DNA of 64,000 nt from Laccaria trichodermophora (taxonomy: Eukaryota > Basidiomycota > Agaricomycetes > Agaricales > Hydnangiaceae): contig JACTVC010000003.1 of NCBI GenBank assembly GCA_018417955.1, forward strand, positions 1 through 64,000. Reading direction: 5' to 3'. This document shows positions 58,167 to 64,000 of the stretch, one piece after another; within the stretch, counting starts at the first letter, position 1, and each line of letters opens with the position of its first letter. A program made the position numbers and the translations under genes. Under the pieces are notes generated by a model that searched no databases, had not been told where the DNA came from, and was given only the letters and a program-made list of their open reading frames with translations.

Positions 58167-59245
58167 ATGCACTTGATTTCTGCTTTTTCCCTTCTCGCGG
58201 CTGCTCTGCCATTCGCTGCTTCGACGGCGATCGGATCCGCCGGCAGTTGCAAACAAAATGAATTCTGGTGCGTTCTTTTCCTGACCCGTCATTTCTTCCT
58301 AATCCTCAGGGACATCTGCATAGGTACTCGTCACAGAATTGCTGCTTGCCCTCCGGCGTTCCACCTACGCCGCCTTCCCCCCCTCCGAGGGGCGTTAGCT
58401 GCCCTACAGGGTATTATTGGGGCCAACAGCAATCATGCTGTGTACCCACTCACGCGCCTCCCGCGAACCCACCCACGCCCACTTGCGCCACGGGTTGGAA
58501 ATGGATTTCCGCTGACCAGCATTGCTCGCCTACCACGACTCCTCCGGTCCCTTCGCCTCCTAAACCATCCCAGCACTACAGAAAGCGAACGGCCAGCACT
58601 TGCAAAAACAACGAGTTCTGGTACGTTGATTTCGTTTCTGTTTTCTTTTTTTGGTTGTCCCTGAACGAGTAATGGAATAGGTACGCCTCAAAGAACTGCT
58701 GTTTACCCACCGGCGGTCCTTCCGTTACTCCCACTCCCCCGAAGGGTGTCGCCTGTCCCACAGGGTACTACTGGGGCGCAGCACAAACATGCTGCGTACC
58801 CACCCACTCTAACCCTCCTACGCCTACCTGCCCCTCTGGCTATAAATGGTACACCTCGTCCCAGAACTGCTTGCCCACCACGCCTACACCCACGCCTCCT
58901 AAGCCCTCTGGATATACATATTACAAGAAGCGTGAGTTGAGTGCCAGGGATTCTCAATGCCCGGCTTCGTTGGAAGCTTGCCCTGTTGGATTGACGGCTG
59001 GGGATTACGAATGTGTTGATACTGCTAATGATCTCGAGTCTTGTGGTGGATGCGTCTCGCAGGGCAAGGGAAGAGACTGTACGGCCATTAAAGGCGCTTT
59101 CCATGTTGGTTGCGAGAAGAGCAAGTGTATTGGTGCGTTTTATTTGCTTTCTTTTATGGCTGCTAATAATGATTCGATTTTAGTGACTTCGTGTGTGGGA
59201 GGGTATGAAGTCACTCACGATGGCGAATCCTGCAAGCTTTTGTAA
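58167..59245 (+). CDS. priA-like cysteine-rich secreted protein
   Basis: Exons 58167-58267, 58324-58620, 58681-59132 and 59184-59245 give 303 residues. A signal peptide (MHLISAFSLLAAALPFAAST) is followed by two tandem modules. Each has EFWY-x(4)-NCCLP, a Pro-rich hinge, CPTGYYWG-x3-(S/T)CCVPTH and a closing C-x-(S/T)G-x-KW segment. The C-terminal domain (LTAGDYECVDTANDLESCGG, CTAIKGAFHVGCEKSKC) matches the protein priA of Lentinula, linked to fruiting-body initiation. Two introns split the TGG codon of EFWY at the same place in each module, so the module was duplicated with its intron. Likely cell wall or extracellular. Confidence 0.85.
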
Positions 59246-59437
59246 GCTGGACACGCGCTTTTTCTTCCAAAAATCTGCAGTGACGAGATGGGGACTCGGA
59301 GCTATACGACGTTCAAAAAGTTCAGACGGACTAAATTCTTTCAAAAGATCTTTTCCGATTTTTTCATTTTACATAACCAGCAAGGACCATTCTTTTTTTA
59401 TGATTTTTATGACGGACACTTGGATCTAATCTCGGCT

Positions 59438-59543
59438 CCAGATGTTCAGAGAGGTTCGAGCGGACCGGCGGCCCGCGGAGTTTAAAGTCGGAGGCAAAAA
59501 AAGCGGACAAAACACAAGCACGGAACCTCTCTAGAACATCTGG
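59438..59543. repeat. Inverted repeat with 21-nt arms
   Basis: CCAGATGTTCAGAGAGGTTC pairs with GAACCTCTCTAGAACATCTGG, one extra base in the second arm, loop about 65 nt. The loop contains the left end of the possible 1-kb element (59475). Confidence 0.75.
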
Positions 59544-59650
59544 TGCAATTTGATGGGTAGGGGTAGGCTCGTGTCACAGTAGTCACAATTGTAACAGACA
59601 GATAACGAGTCGCGTCCAAGTCGCGTCGCGTCGATTCACAATCGCAACGT

Positions 59651-59806
59651 ATGGACGAAGTTTTCAGTGGCAACGCCTCTCGAGATGAATCCTTTCACCA
59701 CGGCGATCACCACCCCAAGCAAGGCTCATCCGATGATGCTGCAGACAGCCTGTCTAACGACGAGGAAGAGCTGGCACAACCTCCAGTTCCCTTCATGAAC
59801 ACATGA
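59651..59806 (+). CDS. Small acidic ORF, partly duplicated downstream
   Basis: 51 codons, start MDEVFSGNASRDESFHHGDH, acidic and His/Asp-rich. The first 60-70 nt and the preceding leader recur at about 59890-59960 (MDEVFSGNTNS, then out of frame), a diverged tandem copy about 258 nt away. It may be a first exon of the transposon-linked gene whose later piece lies at 60112. No known function. Confidence 0.25.
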   Translation: MDEVFSGNASRDESFHHGDHHPKQGSSDDAADSLSNDEEELAQPPVPFMNT

Positions 59807-60111
59807 GCCTTAAAGCAAGGGTTAGAGGGAAAAGATGTCACTGGTATAACTAGGGAGGTCATTTTGCATAGATAATTAGTTGTGCCGTGTCGATCCACAA
59901 TTCCTACTTATGGATGAGGTTTTCAGTGGTAACACGAATTCATTCATGATGGTGATCACCAACTGTTCAATTTGCCGAGTAAGTTAATACCACTGTTTCT
60001 CGAAGCGCAAAGTTGGGATCCTGGGGCTTTTGTAACTTTCCGCGCACAAGTACACTGTTGTTGACTGTAGACAAGGAAATGAAATCATCTGTGCCGTTAC
60101 TCCTCTCGCCC

Positions 60112-60270
60112 CCCTGCAGACCTGTCTAAAAAAATCCTGACAACCCTCGACTTTCAATCTCTGACCAAAGAGGTTGAAGCAGCTGCACCAACTTTGTGGG
60201 ATACAGTCGTGAACAAGAAAAATGGAGTATTCACAATGATCCTGGCATGGTCAGTTGCTTCTTTGTCTCC
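60112..60270 (+). pseudogene. Piece of transposon-linked ORF
   Basis: The frame after a likely splice site gives DLSKKILTTLDFQSLTKEVE and then APTLWDTVVNKKNGVF. This resembles an inner block of a large uncharacterised protein I associate with transposon-rich basidiomycete regions. It ends soon after in stops. A related N-terminal block lies at 24832-25224. Confidence 0.35.
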
Positions 60271-60514
60271 CCATACAGATACTATCTATGGTTCCTGCCT
60301 TTGCTTTTAGGCCACATTACATAGGATTTCACAGTGCTGATAAGTATACATGCGAAAAGGGATGGGCGCGTCGTGTTCTGAATTGCGAAAATGGCAACAA
60401 ATGTGTCACGCTGTCACCGAGCCTACCCTTTCCTATCAAATTGCACCAGACGTTATAGAGCAGGATCTTGCGCGTGAATTTTCTTACTTTTTTGCCTCCG
60501 ACTTTAAAGTCCGC

Positions 60515-62362
60515 TGATCGGATCTTATCTTCCTCTCTGTGAAGCGCTTGATCCTGCTCTTTAACGGCGGGAACGAGACTAACTTGGATCAAGCCAAGAC
60601 AAGAGCGTTCTGACGTATTTTCCCGTTCACGTCCTCTGTAGCACAAATCTCCCCTGTCTTTGGACTTTTTCTTACCATTTATCTATGTACCCAGATTGAA
60701 ACGTGGTCAAGTTGTTGATTCTCATGGCGCAGAGGGTTCCTAAGAACTTGTCGATTTTTCTGCCGCCGTTGCCAAGTTCCGCGACCAGTTTACGGCCTTT
60801 GTAAACCGTTCCAAGCCGTAGAGTATTATGACCGCACTCGGCGTGACCTTGAAAATTTGATCCGTCTTATTTTAGGTTTCAAAAGTGTTTCAACACTAGG
60901 ATTATCGGCCGAGGAGAAGAGGTCGTAGAAAAGATGCCAGTGAAGGAATCCCTGCGGTCGCTCAAGGCACGGGGTGCAGTAAGAAACAGAAAATCTTGCA
61001 CCGCTTGCTTCTCTCCCCGTGCTCTTGAAAGAAGTGCCTCCCTGTTTTCATTTCCTCCGAGTCCGATGGAGATACCGGTCTGAAACGCGTTCTTTTCTCG
61101 CATTCGAGTCCCTGCGATCATCTCCTTAAGTGCTCATTCGCTAGTCAGATTATCGGACTCTGACTTGAGGTGAATGCTTCTAGCTAGTAGCAGATTCCTG
61201 ATACAGCAGTCGTCCAGTCCAGTCGATACATGAGAACTAAAAAAGAATTCGTCAAGGCATTATTTGATCTGGATCTGGCAAGGAGGAAGAAATGGCTTTC
61301 TGTCTATAACAGATATTCTTGGTGGGTCAAAAGAAAAACTCTGCTCTTTCGTCTGGTTAAGTAGAAGATTCGAAGACCGTACTTACTAGCAGTGAGGATC
61401 TAGCTGAACGCAAATGTACTGACATCAATTTGAAATTCAGCTGCGACAAAATCACGACATACTGGCGGGGCTCTCTTTTCCCTCAGGCCGCTGAGGGCCT
61501 TCTCGTTGACAACTCCGCTTAAAGTCATCTTTGCCGTTTTCAGTCGCGTACAGTCACGTTGAAGAGCTCAGACGAGTTTGTGCATGGGCTTAGAAAGGAT
61601 GGATCGTCATACTACGTGAATATATGCGGCCCGTAGTGTTTTGAGGATAGGGTATGATTCTAAATGTGCGTCGATTTGGGAGACAATATGGACAGGTCAC
61701 AGGAAATGACTGACCAAGAACTCTTCGCCAACAGATAAGGCCCTTTCATTCTCCTTCGTAGACATATCCATCTCAGCTCGGGAATTTCTGACCGCCTCCA
61801 ACCCTCTGGCACACCGCCTCAGTATTTGCAATTGAAGCTCTCTGTAGTCAGCAAGGGGTTTTCGGCATCAGATTTTGCTGGTTTTGTCCCAATTTCGTCA
61901 ATCGTCGGGGAGTTATAGCCGCAGAAGAAGTGAATCAGCTCCACAGAGATGGATATCGTTCAAGTCGTCGAAGTAGGAGTCCGTCGGAGTGACCGTGCCG
62001 GATCAAAGCACGACTCCGAAGAAGCCGGCGATAAGCTGAGTCAGCCTCCTTCTCTCCTTCCACCTACGTACAACTTGGACGGCTTTTATGTACGCACGAA
62101 CCTCGTTTCGCGATGCCGTCAAGTGTAAAGCTTTGAATCTGGTCCAGCCCCATAATAATCATCAATCACTATTGGTACGTCATACGTTTATGAAAAAAAA
62201 AAGTGGTATTTGATCATCCCAAAAGTGATGAGTATCCGTGCCGTGTGGTAAACGATCTACCCGGAAGTTAGATTCAAAATTAGCAATGGGCCAGATTTCG
62301 TTCTTTGTAGCAAGCTTTTCATCTCCCTTCCTTGCCTTTCTTTCTTCCTGCTCGTCACCACC
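60515..62362. other. Intergenic region without recognisable gene
   Basis: About 1.85 kb. Short ORFs on both strands (for example 60879-61121 reverse) have no motif. The last 200 nt are the likely promoter of the GMC gene. Confidence 0.4.
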
Positions 62363-64000
62363 ATGCGGACGCATCGTTTCCTCATACTCCCTTTCTCTTT
62401 ATTCTTCCTCGCCTCACCTACTCTAGGTGCTCACCCTCCTTTCGATTCTAACTCTGACTCTGCGCACATCCATCCACGCGCATACGTCACTCCTTCCACC
62501 AAATTAGCGTCGTACGACTATGTTATCGCTGGAGGAGGGTTAGCTGGACTCACCCTCGCAGCACGCCTATCTGAAGATGGGAATACTACTGTGTTGGTCC
62601 TTGAGGCGGGGGATTCGGGGGATGCGGTTGCTGCACAAATCAGTGCGTTGTTTCTCTTCTCTTCTTTTCTTTTCTTTGTGTTCTTTCTAAAGGTTTGTTT
62701 GCTTTCCGACGCGTTTAGATTCCCCCGGTGGGACGTATTACAACTCCCTTCTCGGAACCTCGTACGATTACGCTTATAAAACTGTGCCTCAGCCAAATGC
62801 TGGGAATCGGGTGTTGACGTGGCCTAGAGGAAAGGTATGTCCATTCCGTCCGTTCGTTTGCCAGGTCTAAACGCGTCAGTAGGTCCTCGGAGGCTCATCA
62901 GACGTCAACGGGATGTATATCGTCCGTCCGAGCGCAGTCCAAGTCAACGCATGGAGCAAGCTCATCTCAGCCGATACCTGGTCATGGGACAACCTCCTCT
63001 CCGCAATGAAAAAGAGCGAAACCTTCACTCCCCCCAGCTCCTCCGTCGAATCTACCGCTGGGATGCAATACCAAACGTCTAGTCGTGGTTCGCAAGGGCC
63101 TTTGCAGGCTACTTATCCTGCTTAGTATGTCTCTCCCTTTCTTCTTTTTGATATATTTCCGAATCACTGACATTTCTTTCACGCTAGCATGGTCCCAATA
63201 ACGACTAAGTGGCTCCCAACCCTCAACGCCGCAGGCATCGCCACCTCCCCCGACGCATACAACGGCGACAACACAGGCGGGTTCTTCGCCACCTCCGCCA
63301 TAAACCCATCAAACTGGACGCGCTCTTCAGCCAAGGCGGCGTACTATGTTCCGGCATCTGCGAGGCCGAATTTGAACGTTATGGTGAACGCTGCTGTAAC
63401 GCGTATCACATGGGCATCTTCTCAAGGGGCCAATAATGGGACGGTAACGGCCACAGGTGTAGAATTTTCATGTAATGGACAAATAGGGACCGTTAAAGCG
63501 AAAAGGGAGGTGATTTTGTCGGGTGGGTCGGTTGGGTCTCCGCAAGTGTTGATGTTGAGTGGTGTTGGGCCACGCGATGTTTTGGAGAGTGTGGGTGTTG
63601 ATGTTGTCGTTGAGTTGCCCGGGGTGGGGCAGCATGTTCAAGATCATTTAGTGAGTGTCGTTTTCTGTTTTTTTCTCCTGCGATTTCGGTTTGTTGAAAG
63701 GGCTAATTTAGGTTTCTTCGGTTACGTGGTCGACAACTGCGCAGACTCAGGGGACGATATATAATTCCGGCTCCGACTTTTCCGTGAGCTTCCCTCGTCC
63801 CCCTCCTCCATCAAAGTCCCTCCTCACCCCCTTTTTTCCCTTACCTCATCCAGAAATCCGCGGAATTCCTATCATTCATCAACTCAGGAACAGCCTACCT
63901 CAACGGTTCCTACCTCTTCTCTTCCTCCTCATCGTTCAACACCTTCCAACAATCCATCACCTCCGCACTCACCTCTTCCGCATCCACCCTCGTCCCAAGC
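62363..64000 (+). CDS. Secreted GMC oxidoreductase (aryl-alcohol oxidase type), 5' part
   Basis: Exons 62363-62642, 62719-62834, 62883-63124, 63188-63650, 63712-63783 and 63854 to the edge stay in frame. A signal peptide (MRTHRFLILPFSLFFLASPT) precedes the FAD-binding motif GGGLAG at residues 57-62 with Glu81 at the end of the second strand. Then come PRGKVLGGSSDVNGMY (GMC signature 1), NPSNWTRSSAKAAYYVPASA and SGGSVGSPQVLMLSGVGP (GMC signature 2). GMC enzymes oxidise alcohols or sugars and make H2O2, often in lignocellulose decay. The catalytic His-His/Asn pair and the substrate-binding half lie beyond the window, so the substrate is open. Confidence 0.93.

Larger units (their letters stand above)
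59475..60514. mobile_element. Possible 1-kb DNA element with 27-nt terminal inverted repeats
   Basis: The left end (59475-59501, GCGGAGTTTAAAGTCGGAGG then CAAAAAA) and the reverse complement of the right end (60514-60488) differ at one of 27 positions. The interior carries a tandem duplication and part of a transposon-linked ORF. I found no target duplication at these limits, so the true borders may be elsewhere. Confidence 0.5.

Overview
The window looks like part of the nuclear genome of a mushroom-forming fungus (Basidiomycota, Agaricomycetes). The evidence is: many phase-consistent introns of about 40-60 nt with GTRNGT/YAG borders; families typical of that class (DUF6534 seven-helix membrane proteins, priA-like Cys-rich secreted protein, Rds1/ferritin-like secreted protein, GMC oxidoreductase, fungal F-box proteins, Zn2Cys6 regulators); and DNA transposons typical of it (Plavaka and Tnp2/CACTA type). 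Exon models were built by hand from splice sites and reading frame. The larger ones close in frame from ATG to stop, apart from the exceptions stated. Family names come from remembered family motifs, not from a search.

Layout. 0-0.6 kb: 5' end of an F-box gene leaving the left edge. 0.9-2.5 kb: a 52-nt palindrome and a short WD40 gene. 2.9-6.8 kb: transposon debris (Plavaka remnant, a methionine-synthase-like fragment, a transposon-linked ORF ending in a 14-bp minisatellite, a small gene with a duplicated exon-intron-exon block). 7.0-13.4 kb: coding part of a CACTA-like element, tnp2 transposase (+) facing a multi-exon second gene (-). 13.85-15.8 kb: a second palindrome plus a longer WD40 paralogue with a C-terminal membrane anchor. 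16.6-18.1 kb: DUF6534 gene. 19.6-21.5 kb: Zn2Cys6 regulator. 23.4-26.1 kb: a Cys-rich secreted protein, then a frameshifted transposon-linked ORF and a RecQ-like helicase fragment.

27.4-41.1 kb is the most gene-dense, host-like stretch: class V aminotransferase, F-box/LRR-like gene, secreted ferritin-like protein, TPR-J co-chaperone of DNAJC7 type, a small glycine-rich hydrophobic protein, a second DUF6534 gene, and a second F-box/LRR-like gene in inverted orientation. 41.1-46.8 kb has no gene I can name. 46.9-48.8 kb holds a second Zn2Cys6 regulator with the same intron phases as the first. 49.5-50.6 kb is a 5'-truncated DUF2235 hydrolase gene, followed by about 4 kb of nested tandem repeats (51.3-55.05 kb), a Copia RNase H remnant split by a hAT-type MITE with a clean 8-bp target duplication, and a short LTR-like end. 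58.2-59.2 kb is a priA-like gene, 59.4-60.5 kb a possible 1-kb TIR element, and 62.4 kb to the right edge the 5' part of a GMC oxidoreductase gene.

No single operon-like system is visible. The strongest overall pattern is paralogue pairing inside one window (two WD40 genes each with an upstream palindrome, two F-box/LRR-like genes, two DUF6534 genes, two Zn2Cys6 regulators) interleaved with several classes of transposon and satellite DNA. The least explained protein candidates are the glycine-zipper-like small protein at 34.9 kb, the Cys-rich secreted protein at 23.4 kb and the second gene of the CACTA-like element.
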